Shown here one piece after another: positions 9,458-18,791 of a DNA stretch of 64,000 nt (its first letter is position 1; each line of letters starts with the position of its first letter). A model generated the notes under the pieces. That model was not told the DNA's origin. It searched no databases and was given only the letters and a program-made list of their open reading frames with translations. The DNA comes from Candidatus Dependentiae bacterium (GTDB lineage: Bacteria; Babelota; Babeliae; Babelales; RVW-14), in assembly GCA_018266175.1 (NCBI GenBank), contig JAFEAY010000021.1, positions 62,001-126,000 on the forward strand, written 5' to 3'. The position numbers were made by a program, and so were the translations under genes.

Positions 9458-10144
9458 TCACCAACCAAAATTTCGCTTAATACCTTTGAATTCATCAATG
9501 CATGCTTGAATTTTTTCAATGGTCATATCGGGCCAAAAAGAATCAACAAATTTGAATTCGCTGTAGGCGGCCTGAAAGAGTAAAAAGTTACTTAACCGAA
9601 CAACGCCACCGGTGCGAATAATAAGGTCTGGATTTGGAATTCCGGCTGTCCAAAGCTCACGACCAACTGTTTCTTCATTTATTTGCTCAATACTCAAGAT
9701 ACCTTGAGCAACTTTTTGTGCCAAAGTACGTGCAGCATAGGCAATTTCTTGCTGTGCACCATAACAAAATAAAAGACTTAAATAGAGATTTCCCAAATCT
9801 TTGGTAGCTAACTCAACTTGATTAATAGCCTGGAGTACTTTTTCTGGAAACAAACTGGTATCACCAAGAAATTTAATATTAATGCCTTGTTCAACAAGCT
9901 TTGAAAGCTCCTGAATAAGTCCATCAGATAAAAGCTCAAATAAATAGGAGCGCTCTTCTTCGCTTCGTCTAAAGTTTTCAAGTGAAAAAGTATAAATTGA
10001 GAGATATTTAATCCCATTTTTTAAGCAAACATCAACGGCGGATAAAACTGCATCCATCCCTCTTCGATGACCAAAAAGCGATTGGAGCTTATTTTGCCGT
10101 GCCCAGCGGCGGTTTCCATCAGGAATAATTGCAAGATGTTGCAT
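9458..10144 (-). CDS. uppS: Undecaprenyl diphosphate synthase
   Basis: A cis-prenyltransferase that makes undecaprenyl diphosphate, the lipid carrier for peptidoglycan, O-antigen and other glycans. The diagnostic start HLAIIPDGNRRWA contains the catalytic aspartate; the motifs YTFSLENFRR and, near the C-terminus, PDLIIRTGGVVRLSNFLLFQAAYSEF match the family (usual form RTSGE.RlSNFllWQ; Gly-Gly-Val replaces Ser-Gly-Glu here). I chose the ATG at 10144 rather than the upstream in-frame TTG because a perfect AGGAGG sits six bases before it (10151-10156). The protein is then 228 residues, a little short for the family but complete. Confidence 0.93.
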   Translation of the reverse strand: MQHLAIIPDGNRRWARQNKLQSLFGHRRGMDAVLSAVDVCLKNGIKYLSIYTFSLENFRRSEEERSYLFELLSDGLIQELSKLVEQGINIKFLGDTSLFPEKVLQAINQVELATKDLGNLYLSLLFCYGAQQEIAYAARTLAQKVAQGILSIEQINEETVGRELWTAGIPNPDLIIRTGGVVRLSNFLLFQAAYSEFKFVDSFWPDMTIEKIQACIDEFKGIKRNFGW

Positions 10145-10321
10145 GTTCTCCCTCCTTTGCAAGCAACGCGTGATAGCAGCATTTCAAATTACACACATAC
10201 TACCTGAATTTGAACAACTTTCAATCTATCTGAATAGAGGTCCCTCTGCACAATTTATGTCATAAATAGCACCATAAATTAACACAGCTTGGACGGCCCA
10301 TATTTCAATAAACATTTCAAT

Positions 10322-10349
10322 TTGACATAAATGACAAAAGGTGTATGCT
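10322..10349 (+). promoter_or_regulatory. Candidate promoter of the HAD hydrolase gene
   Basis: A perfect TTGACA at 10322-10327 is followed after 16 bases by TATGCT at 10344-10349. It points toward the HAD gene that starts at 10469. The 324 bases between uppS and that gene hold no other gene I can support. Confidence 0.5.
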
Positions 10350-10468
10350 GGTAATATGTTTACTTTCTCTCTTTTTTTAACATAAACTAATAAACATCCT
10401 GGGAAGGGGGAGAAAATTCTAAGCAATTAAATGCATGTTTGTTTCTACAATACCTTAAGGAGAACACC

Positions 10469-11143
10469 ATGAAAGACATCAAAAACAGGGTAAAGGCGGT
10501 CATCTTCGATATGGATGGCACCATTATCAACACTGAGCAGATCTGGAAAAAAGTTACCTTTGATTTTTTAAGCGAGCACGGTTTTACAGAACTTGATGAT
10601 AACGCACTCAAATTTTTGCGTTCATTTTCAGGGATCGGTATGACTCATGCTGCTGAACAGCTCAAAAGTTACTTTGGTCTTGCAATGCCACTTGAGCAAA
10701 TCATCACAAAAAAGATTGATCTTGCAAATACGCACTTTGAACAAGCAATTGATTTTATAGAGGGCTTTGAGTTATTTCATAACAAATTGAGTGACAACCA
10801 AATTCCAACAAGTATTGCAACCAATGCAACGCTTTCAAATTTGGAAAAGCTTTCAACTAAAATGAATTTCACAAAATTCTTTGGTCAAAACCTTTACTGT
10901 GTTGATCACGTTGGCAAAGCAAAACCAGATCCAGCGTTGTTCTTGCACGCGGCCCAAATGCTTGGCGCTGATCCTGCAGAATGTGTTGTGTTTGAAGATT
11001 CTGTGTATGGATTTCAAGCTGCAAAAGCAGCAGGAATGAAATGTATAGCAATCAAGAATGATCTTAATCAGAATCATCTTATCGATATACATTCAGCAAT
11101 TGATACATATCATGATGCAGAAGAAGCATTGAAGAAGATTTAA
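10469..11143 (+). CDS. HAD-superfamily phosphatase, beta-phosphoglucomutase-like
   Basis: A 224-residue haloacid-dehalogenase-type hydrolase. All four family motifs are visible: DMDGT with the nucleophile Asp, the motif-II Thr/Ser in SIATNAT, the motif-III lysine in GKAKPDP, and the acidic motif-IV VFEDS. The small helical cap after motif I places it with phosphoglycolate phosphatases and beta-phosphoglucomutases. The substrate cannot be fixed from sequence; it probably dephosphorylates a small sugar phosphate or nucleotide in the cytosol. The ATG at 10469 is preceded by AAGGAG at 10457-10462, which decides it over an in-frame ATG ten codons upstream. The gene stands alone, behind a promoter with a perfect -35 box. 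Confidence 0.85.
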   Translation: MKDIKNRVKAVIFDMDGTIINTEQIWKKVTFDFLSEHGFTELDDNALKFLRSFSGIGMTHAAEQLKSYFGLAMPLEQIITKKIDLANTHFEQAIDFIEGFELFHNKLSDNQIPTSIATNATLSNLEKLSTKMNFTKFFGQNLYCVDHVGKAKPDPALFLHAAQMLGADPAECVVFEDSVYGFQAAKAAGMKCIAIKNDLNQNHLIDIHSAIDTYHDAEEALKKI

Positions 11144-11206
11144 TCTTCCTCAATGCCTTTGTGCCCCTTTTCTTCCCCCTACTTTCTTCTCTCTTTTTTT
11201 ATTTAA

Positions 11207-13297
11207 TTACTTATTTGGTCTAAAAAATCGGTGAACGCATATCCCACCTTTATCTTGCTTATTTTTTTTCAGAACAATAAATTCAAACGTTCCACTTGGT
11301 CCACGCTCGGATGCCCGTTCTATTGGATATCCTAATGAAGCTAATCGCCCCGGCAAAGAGATAAAGCATTTAAATCGATAACCATTACGATATTCTAAAT
11401 CTTCCTCAGGCAATTCTTCAATAGACTCAAAACGACCATACGAACCATAGACTTCAACTAACTTGGTAAAAGCGTGATTATTGTCTCGAGGATTAGTAAT
11501 TTTACTCAAAACTGAATAATCAAGGTTTTCAAGAGGGTTTATCGATTGTTGTTGATTATTTTTATAAACGAAAACTTCAATTTGATAGCCGCCTTGCTCT
11601 GCTCGCTGACAATCAAGAAGACAAATCAACCGTTCATCTTCGCAAAAAATCTCATCCTGCTTATGGGCTATTTGCTCAACCTCTTCTTGAGCTTCTTGCT
11701 CAATTTCGCCTAAACCAGGAATCCGCATCTGCAAGTGAGGGGGCAAGCAACTCATGACCGGTTTATCTTCAACACTCAGTGAATCAAACTGAATAGTTAA
11801 AGCTTCCGAAATTTCATTTGAATCAATATCAAGATTATCTTGGGAATGGAGAGATGAGCTTGATGACGATGACTGGTTACTAAAAAATGCAGCTTCGGGC
11901 TCGTCTAAAACTTCTATTATTTTCTTCGGTTTAGATTGTGGCACAGGCTTGCGTTTTTGCTTTTTTTTCTTGCTTTTCTTACCCACACTGATCTGCTTTG
12001 GCACCTGCACCGGCGGAAACAACGCATTAAGAGTCTGTTGTATTTCATCCATAAACCGATAGCAAGCTGGACCATCAAGAATACGCTCTTTGTATGAGCA
12101 AAATAAATCGGAATCAAGTTTAAAAGAGTAAGGCAAACCCTCACTGTACATCATCCCAACAATATCATCAAAATATGCTTTTAGAGCGGTAAGTGCACAT
12201 GGTTGAATTCCTGCATAATTTCGATCTGCCTGCGCAAGCATACTCAGCTCTTGCTGAGCCTGAGGATGAAAATTATGAAATAATTGAGGAATAAGCGCAC
12301 AACATTGCTCCTGTGAAAAGTCATTTTCAGAAACTTTAAATGTTTGTAACTTTGCAATTTCACCCGCCAAAATTCTTTTCTTTACATCCTTAATAGCCTT
12401 GTCTTGTCTATATTTATTTTTTTCTACAACAAGAAAGTCTTTTACTTTACACAAACGAACAAGCCGTAAGAAATCGCACAAGCGTACCCGAGCATCTGTT
12501 GGCGCACTAAAGCTTGTCGCTTCATCCAATGCAAAAATAGTTGGTAAAATTTCTGGATTAACAACTCCATCAGCACTGTGCGCATAACATTTATAAACCT
12601 GATCATAGACAAACTTAAGATGGATTTTATAATAATCCGCTTCAAGAAACATGCTGTAGAGCATCATTATCTGTTCAATTTCTTGAAAACATTCTGAATT
12701 AAACAAAAATTTGCGATAAGCATCTGGGCGCTCTTTTTTAAGAAATCGTGAAGCAAAAAATCTTCTAATATTCTGATAGCTAAAAAGGTCTTTGATTGTT
12801 GCTGATTTATGCTTATACGCAGCTAGTTGACTATTATTTGCTAATACTTCAAGCGTATCTATTGCTTGCTGTACTGCTGAGCAAGCTTCTGAATAAGCAA
12901 TCTCTGCCTGAGTATAAAGATCCAAATTTTGATCAATTAAAAGAGATCTTAAAGACAAGCATGCTGAAAATTCATCTTTAACCAAATCATCAACTACCGA
13001 AGCATTGCGAGCACAAGACTCAAAGAACATCCCTTGCATAAGTTTTACGCGCTTATTCATAATCAGAAGAAACTGCTGAAGCTCTTCATGATTATCAGAA
13101 ATTTTTACAAGCAAATTCGAAAGGTCATCTTGAAGCTGCACAACAGTAGGATTACTGCTTGCCTCTTTGATGTTCAACTGAACTTCCTGGACAACCTGCA
13201 AAAGATTGGGATCTAAAAAAGATTGCATTGAAAAGACTGAAACCCAAGCAAAAGGCAGTATCAATAACATAACAAAAAGAAATCTTTTAATACGCAT
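11207..13297 (-). CDS. Large exported protein with lysine cluster and compact C-terminal domain
   Basis: A 696-residue protein with a clear signal peptide (MRIKRFLFVMLLILPFAWVS). GAGGAA precedes the ATG. The first 400 residues are helical and charged with no motif I recognise. A very basic run (KKSKKKKQKRK, about residues 435-445) is followed by a serine run and acidic linkers. The last 100 residues form a compact domain with conserved-looking His, Gly and aromatic residues (HAFTKLV, a G-R-L segment, GTFEFIVLKK, CVHRFF). That order (early His, late Gly-Thr-Phe strand, final His-Arg-Phe) is reminiscent of small RNase toxins of the BECR fold, but this is only a resemblance. The architecture (secretion signal, long spacer, C-terminal module) fits an effector or toxin. 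No neighbouring immunity gene is evident. Confidence 0.75.
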   Translation of the reverse strand: MRIKRFLFVMLLILPFAWVSVFSMQSFLDPNLLQVVQEVQLNIKEASSNPTVVQLQDDLSNLLVKISDNHEELQQFLLIMNKRVKLMQGMFFESCARNASVVDDLVKDEFSACLSLRSLLIDQNLDLYTQAEIAYSEACSAVQQAIDTLEVLANNSQLAAYKHKSATIKDLFSYQNIRRFFASRFLKKERPDAYRKFLFNSECFQEIEQIMMLYSMFLEADYYKIHLKFVYDQVYKCYAHSADGVVNPEILPTIFALDEATSFSAPTDARVRLCDFLRLVRLCKVKDFLVVEKNKYRQDKAIKDVKKRILAGEIAKLQTFKVSENDFSQEQCCALIPQLFHNFHPQAQQELSMLAQADRNYAGIQPCALTALKAYFDDIVGMMYSEGLPYSFKLDSDLFCSYKERILDGPACYRFMDEIQQTLNALFPPVQVPKQISVGKKSKKKKQKRKPVPQSKPKKIIEVLDEPEAAFFSNQSSSSSSSLHSQDNLDIDSNEISEALTIQFDSLSVEDKPVMSCLPPHLQMRIPGLGEIEQEAQEEVEQIAHKQDEIFCEDERLICLLDCQRAEQGGYQIEVFVYKNNQQQSINPLENLDYSVLSKITNPRDNNHAFTKLVEVYGSYGRFESIEELPEEDLEYRNGYRFKCFISLPGRLASLGYPIERASERGPSGTFEFIVLKKNKQDKGGICVHRFFRPNK

Positions 13298-13483
13298 GTA
13301 TTCCTCATAAATTATAGACTAATATATTTATTTATATTCTAACAGAAAATTAGAATGCTCTCAAGTGGAATCTATTAATCATCATCTCCAAGAGAATTAG
13401 ACAGCCTTGCTCAATAATTTATACTTGAGCACAAGTTTAATACTTAACAAACAAGTCATACATCAATATTTAAGGACAACCTT

Positions 13484-14071
13484 ATGGACATTTGCACATG
13501 GTTTAATCAGGCGCTTTCTAATCAAAAACTGGTTGCTCAACTAAAAAAGCTTAAATTTATCGTCTGTGATGTTGATGGATCATTAACCAACGCCAATGTT
13601 TACTTTTCGCTGGAAGGTGAAGATGGCAGAGAGTTTTCGGTTCAAGATGGTTTTGCAATGGAAAAATCGGTCAAGGGTGGCCTTTTAATAGCTTTAATGA
13701 GCGGTAAAAGCAACAAAACAACGATGCTACGCGGCGTGCCGCTTGGCATCCCTGAAGAGCTGTGCATTGTTGGTGTTAAGCACAAGCCTTCAATTATCAA
13801 AGAACTTGCGCAGCGTTATAATGTAGAACTTGAACAGATGGCAATTTTTGGTGATGATTTTTTAGATGCTCAAGTAAAGCTTGAACTTTCTGACATGATG
13901 TTCATTGCCCCTGCCAATGCGCCTTTTTATCTTTCTGCACAAGCAGACTTAACGCTTCCTCTTGCTGGTGGCCAAAGTGCGTTTCGTCTATTTTTAGATT
14001 TACTCCTCTTTGTTCAAGGCAAACACTTTGCTCAAGAGCTCATTCAAAATTGCATACAACCAATTACATGA
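13484..14071 (+). CDS. kdsC: 3-deoxy-D-manno-octulosonate 8-phosphate phosphatase
   Basis: A 195-residue HAD-family enzyme that removes phosphate from Kdo-8-phosphate, giving Kdo for the LPS inner core. The nucleophile motif CDVDGSLT (here VDG instead of VDGVLT), the FSVQDGFAME segment typical of KdsC, the SGK motif II with its Ser, and the late GDDFLDAQ acidic motif are all present. As in the family there is no cap domain and tetramer formation is expected. AAGGA precedes the ATG. It overlaps the next gene by four bases; a kdsC-lptC order is also found in Gram-negative bacteria such as E. coli, which strengthens both calls. Confidence 0.88.
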   Translation: MDICTWFNQALSNQKLVAQLKKLKFIVCDVDGSLTNANVYFSLEGEDGREFSVQDGFAMEKSVKGGLLIALMSGKSNKTTMLRGVPLGIPEELCIVGVKHKPSIIKELAQRYNVELEQMAIFGDDFLDAQVKLELSDMMFIAPANAPFYLSAQADLTLPLAGGQSAFRLFLDLLLFVQGKHFAQELIQNCIQPIT

Positions 14072-14697
14072 AAGTGACCGCGTCGCTCATGATAACCAGA
14101 CCGACTCAAACAAACTTATTCACTTTTTTACTCATGCTGATAGTCCTTACTTCAGGACCAGTAGTGATTATAATTTTTTTAACACGCAATTTTTGGCATG
14201 CGCAAGAACATTTTGCGCGTGCTCAGCATCATTTTATCGAACAAAAACCGATACCGTTACTCCACATAATTGATGGAGTACTCCACGAAGTTGAACCAAA
14301 TAATCGTTACGAATTAAATATTCAAGCCAAGCACACCGACATCATGCGCAGCTCATCACGTATTATATGCTCACATATTAATGGTGTTATTTTTGATAAA
14401 GAGAGAAAAGAAATTCATTTTACCAGTCCGCAAGGAATCATTGCGCAGGATGAAAAAACCCTTCATTTTCCGCTCGATATTCGTGGAACTTTTAACGATG
14501 GAATGTTTGAGGGTCATAACATTACCTACCATTTAGATAAGCATGAACTTTCAAGCGACCAAATTTTTAGCTTTAATCACCCGATTATTTCTTTTCAAAG
14601 TACAAGCGGCACGATGAATTTTAAGAATTCCCAAGGTTTTTTAAAAGGCGAAGTATCAACAACTATTATACCGCACGGCAAGCAACCACAGCGGTAA
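14068..14697 (+). CDS. LptC-like LPS export protein
   Basis: A 209-residue protein with one N-terminal membrane anchor (residues about 15-40) followed by a beta-rich periplasmic part. The periplasmic part has the LptC/OstA-like pattern: a segment about converting and marking strand positions (LLHIIDGVLHEVEPNNRYELNIQA), then IHFTSPQGIIAQDEKTLHFPLDIRGTFNDG and a final MNFKNSQGFLKG. LptC carries LPS from the LptBFG transporter to LptA across the periplasm. Sequence similarity in this family is low, so the call leans on topology, length and the kdsC neighbour. The ATG overlaps the kdsC stop (ATGA). The 3' end overlaps comF on the other strand by 32 bases. Confidence 0.62.
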   Translation: MKVTASLMITRPTQTNLFTFLLMLIVLTSGPVVIIIFLTRNFWHAQEHFARAQHHFIEQKPIPLLHIIDGVLHEVEPNNRYELNIQAKHTDIMRSSSRIICSHINGVIFDKERKEIHFTSPQGIIAQDEKTLHFPLDIRGTFNDGMFEGHNITYHLDKHELSSDQIFSFNHPIISFQSTSGTMNFKNSQGFLKGEVSTTIIPHGKQPQR

Positions 14698-15349
14698 TTG
14701 ATGCTGGCTTTAAAGGAAGTAATGTTTTTGCGGCACTCATTAACGTTGCACCGGTGGTACACAAATCGTCAACCAATATCACATGCTTTCCCTGGACATT
14801 TGAAATACCTTTAAATTGATGCCAAGGATGAAGGGCAAATGCATCGAATACATTTTGCCGACGCTCTTCTGGATCTAGACGGGACTGAAAAGAAGTCCGC
14901 TTACTACGCACAAGCATTGAGTAAGCTGGTACTTTAAGCTCCTTACCAATCTCTTTTGCCATGATAACCGCTTGGTTATATCCGCGCTGAGCATAACGCC
15001 ACCAATGAAGCGGAACAGGAATTACAAGATCTGCATTGATAACATCAAAAGGCATTGTCGCAAGCATAACATGTGCAAGTTGCTTACTTGCAAGCATATC
15101 GCCATTAAATTTTCTGAGTACCAGCGCCTTGAGCGGCCCCTGATAAGAACCTGCTGCAAAAACTGGCATACTCATTCCGGAAGTAATTGGTAAAAAAGTT
15201 GAAACAATCGGCTTAATTTCTTGAATACAAGCGGTACAAAAAACCGATTGTGGTAAGATAATTCGATCACAGGTTCGACACAATGATGGATAAATTACCT
15301 GCAATGCCGAATTAATAAACTGCCTTACCTGCTTTAATGCGCCAGCCAC
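14666..15349 (-). CDS. ComF-family phosphoribosyltransferase-like protein
   Basis: A 227-residue ComF/GntX-family protein. An N-terminal zinc site is formed by CRTC and CTAC (about residues 24-39), followed by the YQGPLKALVLRKFNGD segment typical of the family and by the PRPP-binding motif VILVDDLCTTGAT near the C-terminus. IPVPLHWWRYAQRGYNQA is also diagnostic. Members function in DNA uptake in naturally competent bacteria, but the biochemical reaction is unproven. It overlaps the pgpA-like gene by 16 bases and is last in a minus-strand run. Confidence 0.88.
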   Translation of the reverse strand: MAGALKQVRQFINSALQVIYPSLCRTCDRIILPQSVFCTACIQEIKPIVSTFLPITSGMSMPVFAAGSYQGPLKALVLRKFNGDMLASKQLAHVMLATMPFDVINADLVIPVPLHWWRYAQRGYNQAVIMAKEIGKELKVPAYSMLVRSKRTSFQSRLDPEERRQNVFDAFALHPWHQFKGISNVQGKHVILVDDLCTTGATLMSAAKTLLPLKPASITAVVACRAV

Positions 15350-15810
15350 ATTACTATCTTCAATAAAAGGTGAATAGATACTCCAGCCAGAACATCTCCA
15401 GCAACAATCCCAATAACACTCGGAAGCTTATTAAGCTGAATATCCCAAAACTTTGCAAGTACCCATGGCAAGGTGAAGTTTACGATATGAAACAAGGCAA
15501 AGCCGACTACATACAGTTTAATGGTTAATCCAAGCGAGCAATAAACAAGTGTAAGTCCCACCACTCGATCAAGCACAATCACTGATGAATCTTGTTCACT
15601 CGGCATGGAGAGCGTTATGTAAATTGCCAATATCGCCAAAAGTAAGGCTATACCGAGAAATGCATAGTAGAGCGTCGGATTAAACCAATAAAGCATGGAG
15701 CCTAAAAAAACCACTGGAAGAGCAATCAGTGATGCAAGGAGCCCTCCCAAGTGCATGGTCCCTAACGGACCACACGTAGCAATGCTGAAAAAAATTTCTT
15801 TTATGCTCAT
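15334..15810 (-). CDS. Degenerate phosphatidylglycerophosphatase A-like membrane protein
   Basis: A 158-residue membrane protein with four hydrophobic segments. Its length, topology and motif order follow PgpA, which removes phosphate from phosphatidylglycerophosphate: a P-GTM segment at residues 15-18, SSVIVLDRVVGL (family: vWDE.vG), GFALFHIVNFTLPW (family: GF..FR..D..KPwP) and VIGIVAGDVLAG (family: G.GIm.DDv.AG). At each of these the key acidic or basic residue is changed: Glu to Arg, Arg to His, Asp to Asn, Lys to Leu, Asp to Gly. Metal binding and catalysis are therefore doubtful. It overlaps lspA by four bases, so it is kept in a coupled operon. It may have a new role or be decaying. Confidence 0.65.
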   Translation of the reverse strand: MSIKEIFFSIATCGPLGTMHLGGLLASLIALPVVFLGSMLYWFNPTLYYAFLGIALLLAILAIYITLSMPSEQDSSVIVLDRVVGLTLVYCSLGLTIKLYVVGFALFHIVNFTLPWVLAKFWDIQLNKLPSVIGIVAGDVLAGVSIHLLLKIVMWLAH

Positions 15811-16277
15811 GATATGCCCCTATCTTGAACAAAATATTTATACATCATCACACCAACCCCGATAACCACCCACGCGTCAGCAAGATTGAATGTGTACCAA
15901 TGCCATGGTCCCACATACAGATCGATAAAGTCAAGCACTGCCCCATACATAAAGCGATCAATCAGATTTGAGCACGCTCCTGAAAGGACAAAAAGCTCAC
16001 CCACAATCTGCTCACCCTTACGCAACATGCAGAGCGCATGAATTGCAAGTATTGTGGTGACCAGCATAATGCCTGCGGTCAAAAACCAGAAATGCATGTC
16101 GGAGTTAAATTGCAGCATTCCATAAGAAATACCGCGGTTCCATGCGAGCTCAAAACTGAGACCTGGAAAGAGGTGGATATCTTGAGTCATTAAACTGACA
16201 AATGCCCACGCTTTTGATAGACGATCTGCTGCAAAGCAGGCGATAAAAATGAGGGGATAGAGTATTTTTTTATTCAT
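15807..16277 (-). CDS. lspA: Lipoprotein signal peptidase (signal peptidase II)
   Basis: A 156-residue inner-membrane aspartic protease that cuts the signal peptide of lipidated prolipoproteins ahead of the lipobox cysteine. Four membrane segments are visible, together with the family motifs NLIDR, VLDFIDL with one catalytic Asp, and FNLADAWV with the second. The usual GGA-GN before LIDR is SGACSN here. The several lipoproteins in this window (49796-50727 and 57829-60539) would be its substrates. It lies seven bases after pheT and overlaps the pgpA-like gene by four bases. Confidence 0.92.
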   Translation of the reverse strand: MNKKILYPLIFIACFAADRLSKAWAFVSLMTQDIHLFPGLSFELAWNRGISYGMLQFNSDMHFWFLTAGIMLVTTILAIHALCMLRKGEQIVGELFVLSGACSNLIDRFMYGAVLDFIDLYVGPWHWYTFNLADAWVVIGVGVMMYKYFVQDRGIS

Positions 16278-16283
16278 TATTCC

Positions 16284-18659
16284 CTACGTTCGTAAAGTAG
16301 CACCATGCTTTTGCGCACAAGCAATGGCAGCATTCCAGGCTGCATCAATGTCTTCTTTTTCAAGCGTACGCTCATGGTGGCTCATCCAAAACCGAAACGT
16401 CAGTGAACGTTGATCTTTCCATTCTTCTTTTTCAAAGAAGTCTGCAAGTTCAACTTTGTAAACAAGCGGATAAACAGAAGCAAAAACCTGTTCAAGCATT
16501 GCAACGGTTATGTTCAGAGGCACCAAGATACTGATATCAAATGATGTTTCCTGAAACTTTGAAACTTTCTCCATACGCTTATTTGAAATAACAGTATTCA
16601 GCAAGAAATCAAGATCTAATTCAAAAATAAAAGCATCAGAACCTTCAATGATATCAAGCTTTGAAAGCAAAAGAGCATCAGCCTTACCTGCAATACCAAT
16701 GAGTAAATCATTGTAGAAAAGCTCAAGCGTTTGCTGCTTATTGTACCAACCTGAAGTATGGGCAAAAGATTTCTTACAGGTGATCATACTTGCTTGCAGC
16801 CCAACTACCGCGAATAAATCAAAAATATATTGCTTACAGGTATAAAAATCGACCTGTGCTCGTTTATCAAACACAATACCTGCAACCGATTTACGCTCAA
16901 TAATTGTCTGCTCAAAGAGGCTCCACTGCTTGCCGCATTCAAAAAACGCCAGCCTGTCGCGCCCTACATGATTATCTTTAACATTTTTAAGCAAGCCAGG
17001 AACCAGCGAGTCGATCATTCGATAATGATTTTCTGAAACAGGGTTGATGATATCAGCACTTTTTACCGGTTTTAAATCAACGTGATTCAAAAATGCTTCA
17101 TCATGAAATGCATAATTTTGCTGTTCGGTCATACGAGCTGAAAAAGCTAAAAAGCGCTTGATAGCACGCATTCGCATTGTAGCAGTAAGACTAAATGGAC
17201 TTTGAGCAAAGTGAGGGAGCACGTGAGGAATACGCTCAAAACCATATGCTCGAATTACTTCTTCCAAAATATCTTCTTTTATTTTTATATCTTTTGATGC
17301 TCGAAATGATGGAATAGTTACCAGATAAACTTTTTCACCCTGTGTATTGGAGCTTACCTGCACCTTAAAATCACGCACAATCAAAGCACCAACGACATCC
17401 TGCTCGGTCAAAGCAATGCCTGATCGTGCCTGCAAAAATGCATGGTCAACTTCAATTACTACTTCAGGAGTTTGCGAGCCTACTGCAATAACTTCTTGCG
17501 CGTGAACCACCTTGATATCACATTGCTCAAGCAATTTTGCAAAGCGCAGTGCTCCCTGAAGCGCTTGCTCTGGATCAAGAGTCTTTTCGTAGCGCGCAGA
17601 TGAATCGGTACGCAACTTGTGGCGTTGTGCCGTTTTACGTACGCTAGTCGCTTGAAAATTTGCAGACTCAAAAAAAAGCTGCGTCGTTGTTGGCCCAACA
17701 CCCGAATGTAAGCCACCCTTTACACCCGCAAGGCACATGGATTTCTGAGCGTCTGCAATCACAAGATCTTCATCGGTAAGCGAAATTGAACTGCCATCAA
17801 GAAGTTCTAGCTTTTCACCATTTTTTGCAAGACGAACAATAATTTTTTGGCCATTGATTTTTTGGGCATCGTAAGCATGGACCGGTTGTGACCAATCCTG
17901 CATGAGATAATTTGTTGCATCAACAAGAGCGCTATGCGGCTTGAGGCCAACTTTTAAGAGCCTACTTGCAACAAGCACGTTGCTGGGCTTGTGCTCAATT
18001 GAGGAAAAGTAGAGCCCGGTAAATTTTGCACACAACTCCGGTGCATTGTTTTGCACAACAAATGGCGTAGTCATTGTTGCTTGAGAGCATTCTTCAAATG
18101 TTTGAATAGAAATTGGCTTGAGAAATTCAGACTCAGGTTTCAGTGGCAAATTCAGAAACGCTGCTATTTCGCGCGCAAAGCCTCTATGTCCCCACATGTC
18201 TGGTCTGTGAGTAATGGATTTATTGTCCACTTCAATCATGACATCAGTGCTTTCAAACTGCTGCCGCCAATTACCAGAACGGTCAGCTGGTGGCACATCA
18301 AAGGCAGGCAATAATCCACCCTTTTCAAGATCAAAGTCGGTAGCAGTTGCCCATGAAAAATCGCTGCCCACACGCTTAAGCATAAAGCAAAGACCCGGCG
18401 TTAATGCAAGCAAGTCCTGTGCTTGCAAGCGTAATGGCAGTGAAACTTTTTTGCCCAACTCAGAGATTTCAAGCACAATGCTATCAATTGTTTGTTCAAT
18501 CAAGGTTGCCATAAAAAAATTTTGCATATCAAAGTCTACAGGATGAATTTTTTCTATTTCTGCAGTAATGGCGTTAAATTTTTTAAAAATAAGCTGCACA
18601 TCCTGCGATTTCCAGTCAGCTTTAATATGATCAAAGATCCAAGCAAGTGAAAGTTTCAT
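16284..18659 (-). CDS. pheT: Phenylalanyl-tRNA synthetase beta subunit
   Basis: A 791-residue beta chain of PheRS. In order: an N-terminal part starting MKLSLAWI; the B3/B4 editing domain near residues 195-390; the B5 domain; the catalytic-like core; and a C-terminal anticodon-binding ferredoxin-fold (FDX-ACB) domain ending in SLTFRFWMSHHERTLEKEDIDAAW. Motifs such as THRPDMWGHRGFAREIAAF and TDSSARYEKTLDP are typical. I chose the ATG at 18659 because the family normally begins MK-S--WL; a GTG 15 codons upstream lacks support. The alpha chain (pheS), usually adjacent, is not in this window. lspA follows after seven bases. Confidence 0.93.
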   Translation of the reverse strand: MKLSLAWIFDHIKADWKSQDVQLIFKKFNAITAEIEKIHPVDFDMQNFFMATLIEQTIDSIVLEISELGKKVSLPLRLQAQDLLALTPGLCFMLKRVGSDFSWATATDFDLEKGGLLPAFDVPPADRSGNWRQQFESTDVMIEVDNKSITHRPDMWGHRGFAREIAAFLNLPLKPESEFLKPISIQTFEECSQATMTTPFVVQNNAPELCAKFTGLYFSSIEHKPSNVLVASRLLKVGLKPHSALVDATNYLMQDWSQPVHAYDAQKINGQKIIVRLAKNGEKLELLDGSSISLTDEDLVIADAQKSMCLAGVKGGLHSGVGPTTTQLFFESANFQATSVRKTAQRHKLRTDSSARYEKTLDPEQALQGALRFAKLLEQCDIKVVHAQEVIAVGSQTPEVVIEVDHAFLQARSGIALTEQDVVGALIVRDFKVQVSSNTQGEKVYLVTIPSFRASKDIKIKEDILEEVIRAYGFERIPHVLPHFAQSPFSLTATMRMRAIKRFLAFSARMTEQQNYAFHDEAFLNHVDLKPVKSADIINPVSENHYRMIDSLVPGLLKNVKDNHVGRDRLAFFECGKQWSLFEQTIIERKSVAGIVFDKRAQVDFYTCKQYIFDLFAVVGLQASMITCKKSFAHTSGWYNKQQTLELFYNDLLIGIAGKADALLLSKLDIIEGSDAFIFELDLDFLLNTVISNKRMEKVSKFQETSFDISILVPLNITVAMLEQVFASVYPLVYKVELADFFEKEEWKDQRSLTFRFWMSHHERTLEKEDIDAAWNAAIACAQKHGATLRT

Positions 18660-18791
18660 AGAGTCCACCGTTTTTGCGTCAAGCCAGCACGTTTGCGATA
18701 TCACGCCCCATCAAAAAGGGGTACCGGTATAGGGTACTCCAAGTAGAGCAAATCTCAAGCGGTAGCAACAGGATTAATTATTGCCCAGTCC

